From an uncultured Bacillota bacterium (lineage in GTDB: Bacteria > Bacillota > Sulfobacillia > UBA995 > UBA9673): a DNA stretch of 5,562 bases. Positions 5,560-5,562 of the stretch are shown in pieces. The notes below the pieces were generated by a model. It did not search any database and was not told where the DNA came from. It saw only the letters and a program-made list of their open reading frames with translations. The position numbers and the translations under genes are program-made. The stretch covers positions 1 to 5,562 of the forward strand of contig CALMHV010000441.1 in NCBI GenBank assembly GCA_937863905.1, given 5' to 3'. Each line of letters starts with the position of its first letter. Position 1 is the stretch's first letter.

Positions 5560-5562
5560 CCT

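Larger units (their letters stand above)
5342..5562 (-). other. Non-coding, hairpin-rich leader upstream of the NERD gene
   Basis: This stretch has no convincing gene. Open frames exist on the - strand, but their products are Arg/Pro/Gly-rich and match nothing I know. It holds at least four inverted repeats (listed separately), one pair interleaved. The 7-mer CGCCCGG occurs at 5441-5447 and 5489-5495, and its complement at 5504-5510, so alternative pairings are possible. I see no clear -35/-10 promoter. The region probably supplies the promoter and 5' leader of the NERD gene, or part of a structured RNA continuing beyond the window edge. Confidence 0.5.

Noticed and set aside
5342..5562. Calling the NERD leader a group II intron fragment
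   Set aside because: The region is strongly structured, but I cannot point to a domain V, a GUGYG-type 5' boundary or a reverse transcriptase. It is kept as a hypothesis in the findings only.

Overview
This window comes from a high-GC bacterium. Its native-looking genes have roughly 85-90% G/C at third codon positions by hand count. All five complete genes start at GTG or TTG, each behind a strong purine-rich ribosome binding site, including one exact AAGGAGGT. This suggests a Gram-positive-like high-GC lineage (high-GC Firmicutes or relatives, or Actinobacteria), but no marker gene fixes the taxonomy. No rRNA, tRNA, CRISPR array, transposase or integrase is visible.

Layout: (1) positions 2-160 hold the 3' end of an unidentified upstream gene on the + strand. 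(2) One base later a GTG opens a 646-residue exported protein of the neutral/alkaline ceramidase-like metallohydrolase family, with a calcium-binding-type loop and some altered active-site motifs. (3) A TTG-started 80-residue membrane protein of the short 'PGLGQ-Y' (TM2-like) type follows after 28 bases. (4) A pair follows on the same strand, an alpha/beta hydrolase (262 residues) and an FAD-dependent geranylgeranyl-reductase-family oxidoreductase (424 residues). Both have third-position G/C near 55% and look compositionally foreign to their flanks. (5) Converging on them from the - strand is a NERD-domain (nuclease-related) protein of 281 residues, whose 3' end overlaps the reductase by 44 bases. 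(6) The 221 bases upstream of the NERD gene hold several strong inverted repeats, including an interleaved pair that could form a pseudoknot or a two-state RNA switch.

The + strand genes have short gaps (1, 28, 46 and 56 bases) and no visible terminator between them, so co-transcription is possible. However, the composition break at about 2374-2420 suggests that the hydrolase/reductase pair was added behind an older ceramidase-like/membrane-protein unit. A lipid theme (amide or ester hydrolysis outside the membrane, prenyl-chain saturation inside) is a reasonable inference, not a demonstrated pathway. The most interesting items are the altered metal and nucleophile motifs of the ceramidase-like protein, the compositionally distinct hydrolase/reductase pair, and the structured leader upstream of the NERD gene.
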